Source: Blastococcus fimeti
Lineage (GTDB): Bacteria > Actinomycetota > Actinomycetes > Mycobacteriales > Geodermatophilaceae
Assembly: GCA_900102115.1 (NCBI GenBank)
Contig: FNAW01000005.1
Span: forward strand, 1 to 64,000
Direction of reading: 5' to 3'
DNA: 64,000 nucleotides
Shown here piece by piece: positions 1 to 9,201 of this stretch. The stretch's first letter is position 1. The number at the start of each line of letters is the position of its first letter. Below the pieces are notes generated by a model. The model made no database searches. It saw only the letters and a list, made by a program, of their open reading frames with translations, and was not told the origin of the DNA. The position numbers and the translations under genes are program-made.

Positions 1-213
1 CAGGAAGCCCGAGATCACGAAGAAGACGTCGACGCCGATGAACCCGCCCGCGGGCCAGCCGAACACGTGGTCGGCCACGACGAGCCCGACGGCGATCGCC
101 CGCAGGCCCTGGATGTCCGGGCGGAAGTGGTGCTTCTCGGCGGAGGAGGCGCCACCGACCGCGGCGTCCGGTGCGGGAGGGCGCTGGTCGACAGGGGTGC
201 TCGCGCCCGCCAT
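1..213 (-). CDS. Acyltransferase 3 family membrane protein, N-terminal part (runs off the window)
   Basis: Seventy-one codons of the N-terminus are present; the gene continues past base 1. After about 30 variable residues comes the start of an acyltransferase-3 (OafA/YrhL-like) domain: [20 protein letters not shown], then [16 protein letters not shown]. This opening is characteristic of the family, which transfers acyl groups to surface glycans or lipids from the membrane. The ATG is preceded by GGAGG at a 7-base spacing. The substrate cannot be told. The 184 bases upstream, to the selO stop, hold only its probable promoter. Confidence 0.85.
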   Translation of the reverse strand, partial: MAGASTPVDQRPPAPDAAVGGASSAEKHHFRPDIQGLRAIAVGLVVADHVFGWPAGGFIGVDVFFVISGFL

Positions 214-397
214 CACATGCCTCCGTCACTCGTCGTCGCCGGCCCTGACACACGTGCCAGCCGACCAATATCCCTTGTCGTGGCTGCAATCGTCAGCACC
301 GCGGCCCCGTGCGACGGTCTTCCGCCACCCCCTCCACCCCGGCTGCACCAGCCACGCCGGAGGTCACGCCCGCACCAACGGGCGGGCTGCGAGAGCC

Positions 398-1864
398 TCA
401 GGTGCCGCAGAAGGTGCGGAACGTGGCGCCGAAGTCCTGGGGTGCGGGCTCCGCGTACCGCTCGTGGTCGGGACGCTCGGCGAAGGGCGAGCCCAGGACC
501 TCGAGGAGCTCCTCGACCAGCGTGAGGTCGCCCGTGGTCGCGGCGTCGAGCGCCTCCTCGACGAGGTGGTTGCGCGGGATGTACACGGGGTTCACCCGGT
601 CCATCGCCGCGCCGTCCGGGCCCAGTGCCCGCCACCGCTGCAGCCAGGCGTCGAACCCGGCCAGGTCCAGGAAGAGCAGCCGCGCGGGCTCGGCGTCCCC
701 GCGGGCGGCGCCGGCGAGCCGGCGGAAGAACGACGTCCAGTCGACGTGGTTCGCCTGCAGCAGCTCCAGCAGGTCGTCGACCAGACCGGTCACCGCGGCG
801 TCGTCCACGTCGACGGGCAGCCCCAGCTTGGCCCGCATCCCGTCGGTCAGGGCGGCGTCGTACCGCGGCCGGAAGGTCTTCAGCGTCTCGACCGCCAGCG
901 CGATCGCCTGCTCGGGATCCTCGGAGATCAGGGGGAGCAGCGCCTCGGCCAGCCGGGCCAGGTTCCACTCCGCGGCCAGCGGCTGGTTGCCGTAGCGGTA
1001 CCGGCCGCCCTCGTCGATCGAGCTGTAGACGGTGTCCGGGTCGTAGGCCTCCATGAACGCGCACGGGCCGTAGTCGATCGTCTCGCCGGAGATCGTCATG
1101 TTGTCGGTGTTCATCACGCCGTGCACGAACCCGACCAGCATCCAGCGGGCCACCAGCGACGCCTGCACGCCGAGCACCGCCTCGAACAGCGCGAGGTAGC
1201 GGTTCTCCGCGTCCGCGGCGGAAGGATGGTGCCGCTCGATGGCGAGGTCGGCCAGGCGGCGCAGCAGGTCGACGTCGTCGGTGGCGCGGGCGTACTGGAA
1301 GCTCCCGACCCGCAGGTGGCTGCTCGCCACCCGCGCCAGGACGGCGCCCGGCAGCAGGGTCTCGCGCCGGATGCTGCGCCCGGTGCCGACGACGGCGAGC
1401 GCGCGGGTGGTCGGGATGCCGAGGGCGTGCATCGCCTCGCTGATCACGTACTCGCGCAGCATCGGTCCGACGGCGGCCAGCCCGTCGCCGCCCCGGGCGA
1501 ACGGCGTGCGTCCGGAGCCCTTGAGGTGCAGGTCGCGCACGCTGCTGTCGGCGCCGACCAGCTCGCCCAGCAGCAGGGCCCGCCCGTCGCCGAGCCGCGG
1601 CGAGTAGCCGCCGAACTGGTGCCCGGAGTAGGCCTGGGCGACCGGCCGGGCGCCGTCGGGGATGGTCGTGCCCACGAGCAGGCGCAGCCCCTCGGGGGTG
1701 CGCAGCACGGCGGGGTCGAGGCCGAGCTCTGCGGCCAGCGGCTCGTTGAGCGCGAGCAGTCGCGGCTCGGGCGCCTCCTCGGCCTGCCACGGCACGGCCA
1801 TCTCGGGCAGGGCCGTGGCGAAGCGGTCGTCGAGGCGCAGGGCCTGGGCCGGGAGGACACTCAC
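398..1864 (-). CDS. selO: SelO family protein adenylyltransferase (YdiU/UPF0061)
   Basis: 488 residues, close to the usual bacterial SelO length. SelO proteins are pseudokinase-fold enzymes that transfer AMP to proteins and take part in redox stress responses. Seen here: [17 protein letters not shown] (nucleotide loop), a long run ending in [25 protein letters not shown] and the DYGPCAFM metal motif. The protein ends in CGT, so a cysteine occupies the third-from-last position where some homologues carry selenocysteine. The start is taken at GTG 1864 because TACCGT lies exactly 7 bases upstream, as in a leaderless transcript. The open frame continues further upstream without family similarity. 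Confidence 0.93.
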   Translation of the reverse strand: MSVLPAQALRLDDRFATALPEMAVPWQAEEAPEPRLLALNEPLAAELGLDPAVLRTPEGLRLLVGTTIPDGARPVAQAYSGHQFGGYSPRLGDGRALLLGELVGADSSVRDLHLKGSGRTPFARGGDGLAAVGPMLREYVISEAMHALGIPTTRALAVVGTGRSIRRETLLPGAVLARVASSHLRVGSFQYARATDDVDLLRRLADLAIERHHPSAADAENRYLALFEAVLGVQASLVARWMLVGFVHGVMNTDNMTISGETIDYGPCAFMEAYDPDTVYSSIDEGGRYRYGNQPLAAEWNLARLAEALLPLISEDPEQAIALAVETLKTFRPRYDAALTDGMRAKLGLPVDVDDAAVTGLVDDLLELLQANHVDWTSFFRRLAGAARGDAEPARLLFLDLAGFDAWLQRWRALGPDGAAMDRVNPVYIPRNHLVEEALDAATTGDLTLVEELLEVLGSPFAERPDHERYAEPAPQDFGATFRTFCGT

Positions 1865-1871
1865 CTCACCG

Positions 1872-1877
1872 ACGGTA
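1872..1877 (-). promoter_or_regulatory. Candidate -10 element for leaderless selO
   Basis: TACCGT on the minus strand, separated by 7 bases from the GTG start at 1864. It fits TANNNT at the distance expected when transcription begins at the start codon. No clear -35 was seen. Confidence 0.5.
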
Positions 1878-1999
1878 CGTCCGCGCGAGCGGACGTGCCG
1901 TGGTCCGCATCCGGGGGGAGCACCCTGACCTCCGGATGGGGGACGGATCCGGGGATCACCGGATGGTCCGCCGGCCCCGCGGTCGACAGGCTCGTCCCC

Positions 2000-2335
2000 A
2001 TGACCGATGCACCGTTCGCCCACCCCACCGACCAGCCGACCGCACCGCCCCGGCTCCGCCCCGAGGCCCGCCGCAGCGGGACCGACCGGATGGCCGGTGG
2101 CGTCTGCGGCGGCCTGGCCGACTACAGCGGCGTCGACGCCGTCCTCTGGCGGGTGGGGTTCGTCGCCCTGACGCTGATCGGCGGCAGCGGCGTCCTGCTC
2201 TACCTGCTGCTGTGGGTGCTGCTGCCTTCGCCGGCACCCGCCACCGACGAGGCGCTCAGCCCGCTCGAGCGGCTGGCCCGGCGGCTCCACGCCGCCGTCA
2301 ACGGTTCCCGGGCCACGCCGCCGCCGCCTCGCTGA
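2000..2335 (+). CDS. PspC domain protein, small membrane protein
   Basis: 111 residues. The N-terminal ~25 residues are Pro-rich. Then comes a PspC-like domain: [19 protein letters not shown], followed by a hydrophobic segment with [11 protein letters not shown] typical of PspC. A basic, Pro-rich tail ends the protein. PspC proteins are membrane stress factors, sometimes acting on PspA or on sensor kinases; no psp partner is nearby, so the exact job is open. Start chosen at ATG 2000, where family similarity begins; the frame is open far upstream but antisense to selO. CAGGCT lies 7 bases before it, close to a leaderless -10. Confidence 0.85.
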   Translation: MTDAPFAHPTDQPTAPPRLRPEARRSGTDRMAGGVCGGLADYSGVDAVLWRVGFVALTLIGGSGVLLYLLLWVLLPSPAPATDEALSPLERLARRLHAAVNGSRATPPPPR

Positions 2336-2409
2336 TCCCGCGGGACCGATCCACTCCTCCAACGCCGCCGGATCCGCCACACTCGCTCCCTACGACCGGG
2401 AGGCCACCG

Positions 2410-2994
2410 ATGACCGGGAACGACAACTACATCGCGGAGCTGCACTTCGGCGCACCGAAGGTCGACGAGGAGGCCTTCGTCGCTCCCACGGCCGTGGTCG
2501 TCGGCGCCGTGACCCTGGGATCGCGGACGAGCATCTGGTACGGCTCCGTCGTCCGCGCCGACGACGAGGTGATCGTCATCGGGCCGGACTCCAACGTGCA
2601 GGACGGGTGCACCCTGCACTCCGACCCGGGGTTCCCGCTGATGGTCGGCCGGGGTGTCACCGTCGGGCACCGGGTCGTGCTGCACGGGGCGCGGGTCGAC
2701 GACGACGTGCTCGTCGGCATGGGCAGCGTCGTCATGAACGGCGCGCACATCGGTACCGGCTCGATCGTCGCCGCCGGTTCGGTGGTCACCCAGAACACCG
2801 AGGTGCCGCCCGGGTCCGTGGTGGCGGGCGTCCCCGCCAAGGTGGTCCGGCTGGCCACGGACGACGACCTCGCCCACATCCGGAGCAACGCCGAGAGCTA
2901 CACCGTGCGGCTGCCGGCCGCGCGCAAGGTCCGCCCGGTCGTCCGGCAGCCGCTGCCGCGGGGCGGCGGCTTCTTCGACGACGGCATGCCCTGA
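2410..2994 (+). CDS. Gamma-carbonic anhydrase family protein (left-handed beta-helix)
   Basis: 194 residues built of hexapeptide repeats, as in the gamma-carbonic anhydrase/YrdA/PaaY group. Seen: SIWYGSVVRADDEVIVIG, then NVQDGCTLHSD, VGRGVTVGHRVVLHG and VGMGSVVMNGAHIG. The histidines in LHSD, TVGHRVVLHG are at the positions used to bind metal in the trimeric family. Activity may be carbonic anhydrase, or something else, since many homologues are inactive as anhydrases. It stands alone, 74 bases after the PspC-like gene, and converges on the sdhB gene 24 bases further on. Start ATG 2410 is the first in-frame start that gives the family N-terminus. Confidence 0.88.
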   Translation: MTGNDNYIAELHFGAPKVDEEAFVAPTAVVVGAVTLGSRTSIWYGSVVRADDEVIVIGPDSNVQDGCTLHSDPGFPLMVGRGVTVGHRVVLHGARVDDDVLVGMGSVVMNGAHIGTGSIVAAGSVVTQNTEVPPGSVVAGVPAKVVRLATDDDLAHIRSNAESYTVRLPAARKVRPVVRQPLPRGGGFFDDGMP

Positions 2995-3018
2995 GCGCCC
3001 GACCGGGTAGGTGTCGGC

Positions 3019-3774
3019 TCAGTCCTTCGGCCGGCGACCGATCGTTGACCCGAGGAAGGTGAGCGGGTCGAACCGCCGGTCCACCACCCGCTCCTTGAGC
3101 GGGATGATGCCGTTGTCGGTGAGGTGGATGCCCTCCGGGCACACCTCGCTGCAGCACTTGGTGATGTTGCAGTAGCCGAGCCCGAACTCGTCCTGCGCGG
3201 CGTCCCGCCGGTCGGTGACGTCCAGCGGGTGCATGTCCAGTTCGGCGAGCCGGATCAGGAAGCGCGGGCCCGAGAAGGCGGCCTTGTTGCCCTCGTGGTC
3301 GCGGATGACGTGGCAGGTGTCCTGGCAGAGCCAGCACTCGATGCACTTGCGGAACTCCTGGGAGCGCTCGACGTCCACCTGCTGCATCCGGTGGTTGCCG
3401 TCGGCGTCGCGGGCCTGCGGCGCGAAGGCCGGGATCCGCGCCGCCTGCTCGTAGTTGAAGGAGACGTCGGTGACCAGGTCGCGGATGACCGGGAAGGTCC
3501 GCAGCGGCGTCACGGTCACGGTCTCGGCCTCGCCGAACGTGCTCATCCGCGTCATGCACATCAGCCGCGGCCGGCCGTTGATCTCCGCGCTGCACGAGCC
3601 GCACTTGCCCGCCTTGCAGTTCCAGCGCACGGCGAGGTCGCCGGCCTGGGTGGCCTGCAGCCGGTGGACGACGTCGAGGACCACCTCGCCCTCGTTCACC
3701 TCCACCGTGTAGGTCTGCAGGTCCCCGCCGGAGGCGTCCCCGCGCCACACCCGGAACGTCGCGTCGTACGTCAC
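3019..3774 (-). CDS. sdhB: Succinate dehydrogenase iron-sulfur subunit, Sdh1 type
   Basis: 251 residues. The N-terminal ferredoxin domain carries the [2Fe-2S] cysteines in WNCKAGKCGSCSAEI and LMCMT. The C-terminal domain carries CIECWLCQDTCH and then CNITKCCSEVCPEGI, the ligands for the [4Fe-4S] and [3Fe-4S] clusters. It passes electrons from the flavoprotein to the membrane anchor in succinate:menaquinone oxidoreductase. Its GTG start overlaps the sdhA stop by 4 bases, so it is the last gene of a C-A-B operon. This order matches, from memory, Rv0249c-Rv0247c of Mycobacterium tuberculosis. Confidence 0.95.
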   Translation of the reverse strand: MTYDATFRVWRGDASGGDLQTYTVEVNEGEVVLDVVHRLQATQAGDLAVRWNCKAGKCGSCSAEINGRPRLMCMTRMSTFGEAETVTVTPLRTFPVIRDLVTDVSFNYEQAARIPAFAPQARDADGNHRMQQVDVERSQEFRKCIECWLCQDTCHVIRDHEGNKAAFSGPRFLIRLAELDMHPLDVTDRRDAAQDEFGLGYCNITKCCSEVCPEGIHLTDNGIIPLKERVVDRRFDPLTFLGSTIGRRPKD

Positions 3775-5567
3775 GGCGACTCCTCGAAGATCTCGGCGAG
3801 CTCGGCCGGCATGACCGGGAGCGGCTGACGGGTCAGCGCCACCGACCCGTCGGCGGCCAACGAGCAGACCAGGTTGGTCCGCGCCCATCCGGCGTCGGTC
3901 GCGGGGAAGTCGTCGCGGGTGTGCCCGCCGCGGCTCTCCTGTCGCTCCAGCGCGGCGCGGGCGATGCACTCGCCGACGACGAGCATGTGCGGCAGGTCCA
4001 GCGCCAGGTGCCAGCCCGGGTTGTACTGCCGGTGGCCCTCCACCGACAGGTTCGCCACCCGCTCCCGGAGCACCGCGATCCGCTCCAGCGCCTGCTCCAT
4101 CTCCGTCGCGTTGCGGATGATGCCGACCAGGTCGTGCATCGTCTGCTGCAGGTCGTGCTGGACGGTGTAAGGGTTCTCGCCGCCCTCCCGGTCGAACGGC
4201 GCGAGCGCCGCGCGCGCGGCGTCGGCCAGCGCGTCCTCGGGGAGCTCGGCCCGGTCCCGGTGGCCCAGCGCGTGCGCGGCGGCGGCCGCCCCCGCGCGCC
4301 GGCCGAAGACGAGCAGGTCGGACAGCGAGTTGCCGCCCAGCCGGTTGGACCCGTGCATGCCACCCGCGACCTCGCCTGCGGCGAACAGCCCGGGCACGCG
4401 GGCGGCCTCGCTGTCCGGGTCCACCTCGACCCCGCCCATGACGTAGTGGCAGGTGGGCCCCACCTCCATCGCCTCCGCGGTGATGTCGACCTCCGCCAGC
4501 TCGCGGAACTGGTGGTACATCGACGGCAGCCGCTTGCGGATGTACTCGGCCGACCGGCGCGACGCGATGTCGAGGAAGACGCCGCCGTGCGGGGTGCCGC
4601 GACCGGCCTTCACCTCGCTGTTGATGGCGCGGGCGACCTCGTCGCGGGGCAGCAGCTCGGGCGGACGCCGGTTGTTCTTCTTGTCCTCGTACCAGCGGTC
4701 GGCCTCGTCTTGAGTCTCCGCCGTCTCCTTGCGGAAGAAGTCCGGGATGTAGTCGAACATGAAGCGGTTGCCCGCCGAGTTCTTCAGGATCCCGCCGTCG
4801 CCGCGGACGCTCTCGGTCACCAGGATCCCGCGCACCGAGGGCGGCCAGACCATCCCGGTCGGGTGGAACTGGACGAACTCCATGTTCACGAGCGTCGCGC
4901 CGGCCTGGAGCGCCAGGGAGTGCCCGTCGCCGGTGTACTCCCACGAGTTCGACGTCACCTTGTAGGACTTCCCGATCCCGCCGGTCGCGAGGACCACCGA
5001 GGGCGCCCGCCAGGCGAGGAACCGGCCCGACTCCCGCCAGTAGCCGAACGCGCCGGTCACTCCGTCGTCATCAGTGAGCAGCCGGGTGACGGTGCACTCC
5101 ATGTAGACGTCGATGCCGAGCGCCACGGTGCGCTGCTGGAGGGTGCGGATCAGCTCGAGCCCCGTGCGGTCGCCGACGTGCGCCAGCCGGGCGTAGCGGT
5201 GCCCGCCGAAGTCGCGCTGGCTGATCAGGCCGTCCGGCGTCCGGTCGAACAGCGCGCCCCAGTCCTCGAGCTCGCGGACCCGGTCGGGCGCCTCCTGGGC
5301 GTGCAACTGGGCCATCCGCCAGTGGTTGAGCATCTTCCCGCCGCGCATCGTGTCGCGGAAGTGCACCCGCCAGTTGTCCTCCGGGTAGAGGTTGGCCATG
5401 GCCGCGGCGATCCCGCCCTCGGCCATCACCGTGTGCGCCTTGCCCAGCAGGGACTTGCAGACGACGGCGGTGCGCGCGCCGCTCTCGTGGGCCTCGATGG
5501 CGGCACGCAGACCGGCGCCGCCCGCGCCGACGACCACGACGTCGTAGTCATGCCGTTCCAGTTCCAT
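3771..5567 (-). CDS. sdhA: Succinate dehydrogenase/fumarate reductase flavoprotein subunit, Sdh1 type
   Basis: 598 residues. The Rossmann FAD motif VVVVGAGGAGLRAAIEA opens the protein. The histidine of GKAHTVMAEGG is the expected covalent FAD attachment site. FVQFHPTG and SNRLGGNSLSDLLVFG are catalytic and FAD-binding blocks of the family. The N-terminus closely resembles mycobacterial Sdh1 (Rv0248c type, from memory) and differs from the second flavoprotein in this window (15183-17129). It is shorter than the ~646 residues I recall for Rv0248c. It lies 27 bases after the anchor gene and overlaps sdhB by 4 bases. Confidence 0.95.
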   Translation of the reverse strand: MELERHDYDVVVVGAGGAGLRAAIEAHESGARTAVVCKSLLGKAHTVMAEGGIAAAMANLYPEDNWRVHFRDTMRGGKMLNHWRMAQLHAQEAPDRVRELEDWGALFDRTPDGLISQRDFGGHRYARLAHVGDRTGLELIRTLQQRTVALGIDVYMECTVTRLLTDDDGVTGAFGYWRESGRFLAWRAPSVVLATGGIGKSYKVTSNSWEYTGDGHSLALQAGATLVNMEFVQFHPTGMVWPPSVRGILVTESVRGDGGILKNSAGNRFMFDYIPDFFRKETAETQDEADRWYEDKKNNRRPPELLPRDEVARAINSEVKAGRGTPHGGVFLDIASRRSAEYIRKRLPSMYHQFRELAEVDITAEAMEVGPTCHYVMGGVEVDPDSEAARVPGLFAAGEVAGGMHGSNRLGGNSLSDLLVFGRRAGAAAAAHALGHRDRAELPEDALADAARAALAPFDREGGENPYTVQHDLQQTMHDLVGIIRNATEMEQALERIAVLRERVANLSVEGHRQYNPGWHLALDLPHMLVVGECIARAALERQESRGGHTRDDFPATDAGWARTNLVCSLAADGSVALTRQPLPVMPAELAEIFEESP

Positions 5568-5594
5568 CGCCGAGCGCCCCCCGTCAGAATGCCG

Positions 5595-6425
5595 TCAGAA
5601 GAACCGCGGGTCGGAGATCGTGCCGGTGGCCAGCAGGAAGACGTAGGCGTCGGCGATCGCGACGCTGAACAGCGAGAGCCAGGCGAACCGTGCGTGGGAG
5701 GCGTTGAGCCGCGAGGCCTGCGTCCACAGCCGGTACCGGACGGGATGCCGGGAGAAGTGGTTGAGCCGGCCCCCGACGATGTGCCGGCAGGAGTGGCAGG
5801 ACAGCGAGTACAGCCAGAGCAGGGCGGCGTTGGCCAGCAGCACCAGCGTCCCGAGGCCCATGTGGCCCCACTCGCCGGTCTCGTCGCGGAACCCGAGGAC
5901 GGCGTCGTAGGTGAGGATCACGTTGAAGACCAGCGCGCCGTAGAGCGCGTAGCGGTGCAGGTTCTGCAGCAGCAGCGGGGGTCGGGACTCGCCGGTGTAG
6001 CGCCGGTGCGGCTCCCCGACGGCGCAGGCCGGAGGCGACAGCCAGAACGAGCGGTAGTAGGCCTTCCGGTAGTAGTAGCAGGTCGCCCGAAGGCCGAGCG
6101 GGATCACCAGGATGTAGATCGCCGGCGAGATGAACGACGGCCCGGTGAAGAACTCCGGAAAGGTGTCGCCCTCGCATCCGGTCGTGATGCAGGGGGAGTA
6201 GAAGGGCGAGATGTAGGGCTCGGAGAAGTAGTGAGCGTTCTGGAAGGCGCGGAAGGTCGAGTAGACGACGAACGACAGCAGCACGACGACGGTGGTCAGC
6301 GGCAGCAGCCACCACCGGTCGGTGCGCAGGGAGCGGGCCGAGATCGTCGCCCGCCGTGGGGCCGGGGCGCCGTCGCCACCGCCCTGCGTGACCGCGCCGG
6401 TGCCCCGCGGGGCCGTCGTCGTCAC
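5595..6425 (-). CDS. sdhC: Succinate dehydrogenase membrane anchor, Sdh1 type, probable Rieske-like cluster protein
   Basis: 276 residues with about five hydrophobic segments, the first starting near residue 40. It opens the sdhC-A-B operon and should anchor the enzyme and reduce menaquinone. Notable is CHSCRH near residue 210, followed by further histidines (NHFSRHP). Mycobacterial Sdh1 has been reported with a membrane-embedded Rieske [2Fe-2S] cluster bound by Cys and His in this subunit; that is established knowledge recalled from memory. The motif here suggests the same, by inference. YISPFYSPC near residue 70 is also typical of this anchor family. The GTG start has no upstream competitor. 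Confidence 0.88.
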   Translation of the reverse strand: MTTTAPRGTGAVTQGGGDGAPAPRRATISARSLRTDRWWLLPLTTVVVLLSFVVYSTFRAFQNAHYFSEPYISPFYSPCITTGCEGDTFPEFFTGPSFISPAIYILVIPLGLRATCYYYRKAYYRSFWLSPPACAVGEPHRRYTGESRPPLLLQNLHRYALYGALVFNVILTYDAVLGFRDETGEWGHMGLGTLVLLANAALLWLYSLSCHSCRHIVGGRLNHFSRHPVRYRLWTQASRLNASHARFAWLSLFSVAIADAYVFLLATGTISDPRFF

Positions 6426-6611
6426 CGTGCCGCGCTCCGCGGCGGGCCCGCGGCGCGCGGTGCGGCTACGTCCGACCCGACCGGCATCGCTGCCTCCAGC
6501 ATCGTCGCTGACGCCGCCCGCGCGGCGGGAGGAGGGCAGTGCACCACGGACCGCCTGCGCGGGAAAGGGCTTCGAGCGCGTCGGGCGGAGCCGCCGCCCG
6601 GCCGGTGGAGG

Positions 6612-6869
6612 TCAGGCGACCCGGCGCGAGCCCGTCCGCCGGGGATCGGCGATCCGGGCGCACTCCGCGCAGCGGGCCGTGCCCGGCTCCGCGGCCCAGT
6701 CCCGGCCGGACGTCACGGCGACGAGCTGGCCGCAGACGGAGGAGTCCAGCCCGTCGACGGCGGGCCGGGCCACGGCGTGCACCACGTCGGACCCGGAGGC
6801 CACGGCGCCCCGCGGATCGTGACCGGTCCACACCACGGGCGTACCGGTCACGAAGAGGCTGGCTGTCAT
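6612..6869 (-). CDS. Small conserved-looking protein with a CAEC motif, function unknown
   Basis: 85 residues, not assigned to a family. Seen: SLFVTGTPVVWTGHDPRG, SSVCGQLVAVTSGRDW and a C-terminal RCAECARIADP. A lone Cys (VCGQ) followed some 25 residues later by CAEC could bind a metal, but this is inference. It starts at ATG 6869 and reads away from the LURP-like gene, so the two are divergent across about 100 bases. The 186 bases between its stop and the Sdh1 anchor start hold no gene that I can see. I recall similar short proteins in other actinobacteria but not their role. Confidence 0.6.
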   Translation of the reverse strand: MTASLFVTGTPVVWTGHDPRGAVASGSDVVHAVARPAVDGLDSSVCGQLVAVTSGRDWAAEPGTARCAECARIADPRRTGSRRVA

Positions 6870-6968
6870 TCCACGAGGATGTCCACCCGACGTGTCGATC
6901 GGGTGACGACAGCAGGAACATCCGGTGGAGTCCGATCCGCCGGTCCATCGACCCACCAGGAGCACCCC

Positions 6969-7586
6969 GTGACCCAGCCCCCCGCCTCGTCCTCCCCGGC
7001 ACCGGTGGTGCCGCGGTTCTTCGTCAGCCAGCGCATCACGGTGATGGTGAACCGGTACGAGATCCGCGCCGCGAACCCCGACGGGACCGAGGGCGCGCTG
7101 CTCGCCGTCGCCGAGCAGAAGCGCATGAAGCTCAAGGAGGAGGTGGTCTTCTACGCCGACGAGTCCCGGACCCGCCCGGTCTTCTCCTTCAAGGCCCGCC
7201 AGCGGCTCGACGTGCACGCCCGGCACGACGTCCTCGACGAGCACGGCACCCCGCTCGGCTCGTTCAGCAAGAAGTTCGGCGCCAGCCTGCTGCGGTCGAC
7301 CTGGGAGCTCTCGGCACCGGGGCTGGAGGCGGTCGGGCGCGAGCGCCGGCCGGTGATCGCCCTCCTGCGCCGCTTCTGGGAGCTCATCCCGTACCTCGGC
7401 GACGTGTGGGTGCCCTTCGTCTTCCACTTCGACTTCGTGGACACCGCCACGGGCGCGCCGGTCCTGGTGAGCGAGCGCCGCAAGGCCATCCGCGACCGGT
7501 ACGACGTGTCCGTGCCCGACCCGCGGGTGGACTTCCGCGTGGCCGCCGCGATGGCCGTGGCCCTGGACGCGCTGCAGAGCCGCTGA
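6969..7586 (+). CDS. LURP-one-related / phospholipid scramblase-like protein
   Basis: 205 residues. [20 protein letters not shown] at residues ~15-35 and repeated beta-strand patterns such as [19 protein letters not shown] and [20 protein letters not shown] fit the LURP-one/Tubby C-terminal fold, a single beta barrel around a helix. Bacterial members are mostly uncharacterised; a lipid- or membrane-related role is a guess. Start GTG 6969 is supported by AGGAG 6 bases upstream, while the frame itself is open for kilobases upstream as an antisense shadow. It stands alone, followed 67 bases later by the luciferase-like oxidoreductase. Confidence 0.75.
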   Translation: MTQPPASSSPAPVVPRFFVSQRITVMVNRYEIRAANPDGTEGALLAVAEQKRMKLKEEVVFYADESRTRPVFSFKARQRLDVHARHDVLDEHGTPLGSFSKKFGASLLRSTWELSAPGLEAVGRERRPVIALLRRFWELIPYLGDVWVPFVFHFDFVDTATGAPVLVSERRKAIRDRYDVSVPDPRVDFRVAAAMAVALDALQSR

Positions 7587-7653
7587 GGCGGGCGGGAAGC
7601 CTCAGGGGGGCGTCGCGGTTGCTCAGGACAACCGACGTGAAAGGCACCTCCCC

Positions 7654-8643
7654 ATGCGCATCCCGCTGTCCATCCTCGACCTGGCGCCGATCAACCGCGG
7701 GGAGACCGCGACCACCAGCATCGCCGCCAGCGTCGCCCTCGCCCAGCGCGCGGAGGAGCACGGCTACGAGCGGGTCTGGTATGCCGAGCACCACAACATG
7801 CCGCGAATCGCGTCCTCGGCCACGAGCGTGCTGATCTCGCACGTCGGTGCGCACACCCGCACGATCCGGCTCGGGGCCGGCGGCGTCATGCTGCCCAACC
7901 ACTCGCCGCTGACCATCGCCGAGCAGTTCGGCACGCTCGACGCGATGTACCCCGGCCGCATCGACCTGGGCCTGGGCCGCGCCCCCGGCAGCGACCAGAA
8001 CACGATGTACGCGCTGCGCCGCACCCCGGACTCCGCCGACCGCTTCCCGCAGGACGTGCTCGAGTTGCAGGGCTACCTGAACGGCGAGACCCGGGTGGCC
8101 GGCGTCGACGCGATCCCCGGCAAGGGTTCGCGCGTCCCGCTCTACGTCCTCGGCTCGTCGATGTTCGGCGCCACCCTGGCCGCCGCGCTCGGCCTGCCCT
8201 ACGCGTTCGCCTCGCACTTCGCGCCGCAGATGCTCCAGCCGGCGGTCGAGGCCTACCGCCGCGAGTTCAAGCCCTCCGAGCAGCTGGACCGCCCCTACGT
8301 CATCGCCGGCATGAACGTCGTCGCCGCCGACACCGAGGACGCCGCCCGCGAGCAGCTGCAGGCCGTCAAGCGGAACCTCGCCATCGGCCTGTTCGGCCGC
8401 GGCCAGTCGCTCACCGACGAGCAGGCCGACCAGCTGCTGGCCCAGGGCGCCGGGCACCACGTGAACGGGATGCTCACGCACACCGCCGTCGGCGGCCCCG
8501 GTCAGCTCGCCGAGTACGTCGAGGGCTTCCGGGAGCTGGCCGACGCCGACGAGCTGATCATCGCCCACCAGTCCTCGACCGTGGAGGGCCGGCTGCGCTC
8601 GGTCGAGCTCCTGGCGCAGGCCATGGAGCCGGTCCGCGCCTGA
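7654..8643 (+). CDS. LLM-class flavin-dependent oxidoreductase (luciferase-like monooxygenase)
   Basis: 329 residues, usual for the family. The first ~100 residues carry the typical signatures: [29 protein letters not shown], and later [28 protein letters not shown] followed by DLGLGRAPG. This is the bacterial-luciferase-like TIM barrel that uses reduced F420 or FMN; which cofactor is used cannot be decided here. The subgroup looks like the widespread 'MsnO8/alkanal-like' single-component proteins of unknown substrate. It has its own short upstream region with GAAAGGCACC before the ATG and converges on the lipoprotein gene. Confidence 0.92.
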   Translation: MRIPLSILDLAPINRGETATTSIAASVALAQRAEEHGYERVWYAEHHNMPRIASSATSVLISHVGAHTRTIRLGAGGVMLPNHSPLTIAEQFGTLDAMYPGRIDLGLGRAPGSDQNTMYALRRTPDSADRFPQDVLELQGYLNGETRVAGVDAIPGKGSRVPLYVLGSSMFGATLAAALGLPYAFASHFAPQMLQPAVEAYRREFKPSEQLDRPYVIAGMNVVAADTEDAAREQLQAVKRNLAIGLFGRGQSLTDEQADQLLAQGAGHHVNGMLTHTAVGGPGQLAEYVEGFRELADADELIIAHQSSTVEGRLRSVELLAQAMEPVRA

Positions 8644-8652
8644 GCCCCGCGC

Positions 8653-9120
8653 TCAGTCGTCGTCGTCGCAGATCCGGAGGACCAGCCGGCCGTCCTCGAT
8701 CTCGGCCTCGAAGTCGAGCTCGTCGTCGCCCTGCCGGAACTCGACGTCGGCCTCGCTGTTCTCGCTGTGCACCGAGGTGCTCCAGCCGTTCGACGACGAG
8801 ACGTTCAGCTGCAGGTTTCCGTCCTCCATGCGCAGGGTGATCTCCCCGGCGTCGGCGACGACGTAGCGGCCGTCGGCGGACTCCGCGACCGGCTCGCAGG
8901 TCCCGGGCTGCGGGCGCGGCACCTGCCCGGGGCTCGCGGCTCCGGGGGAGCCCGAGGCGTCGGGTGACTCCGACGCGCTGGGCGGCGCGGAGGTCGGCGA
9001 GCTCTGCTCGGAGGTCGGGGAGGACGACGTGCCCGCGCTCTCCGGTTCGTCGTCCCCGCCGCACGCCACCAGGACGGACAGCGCGAGGACCGGCAGGAGG
9101 GCCGCGGGCGTCAGGCGCAT
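8653..9120 (-). CDS. Secreted lipoprotein, function unknown
   Basis: 155 residues. A short signal peptide ends in the lipobox LVAC at about residue 20, so the protein should be lipid-anchored outside the membrane. A Ser/Pro/Glu-rich low-complexity linker of about 50 residues follows, then a domain of about 80 residues that starts at PGTCEPVAES. This domain contains alternating polar and hydrophobic strands (EITLRMEDGNLQLNVSSSNG) and ends in an acidic CDDDD tail; one cysteine in each end of the domain could form a disulfide. Homologues are likely in related genera. GGGAG lies before the ATG at 9120. Confidence 0.8.
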   Translation of the reverse strand: MRLTPAALLPVLALSVLVACGGDDEPESAGTSSSPTSEQSSPTSAPPSASESPDASGSPGAASPGQVPRPQPGTCEPVAESADGRYVVADAGEITLRMEDGNLQLNVSSSNGWSTSVHSENSEADVEFRQGDDELDFEAEIEDGRLVLRICDDDD

Positions 9121-9201
9121 GGGGACTCCCTACCGCCCCGGGGACGACGGCGCCAGGGGTTCGGTGTTTGTCCGACCCGCCGGTCCGGGCAGGCCGACGA
9201 G

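Noticed and set aside
2995..3018. Weak inverted repeat between the carbonic-anhydrase-like gene and sdhB
   Set aside because: Arms of only 6-7 bases with a mismatch; not convincing as a terminator.
3921..7586. A 1221-codon plus-strand open frame
   Set aside because: It is antisense to the Sdh1 genes and has the Arg/Val/Gly-rich make-up of a shadow frame. Only its end, from GTG 6969, is the real LURP-like gene.
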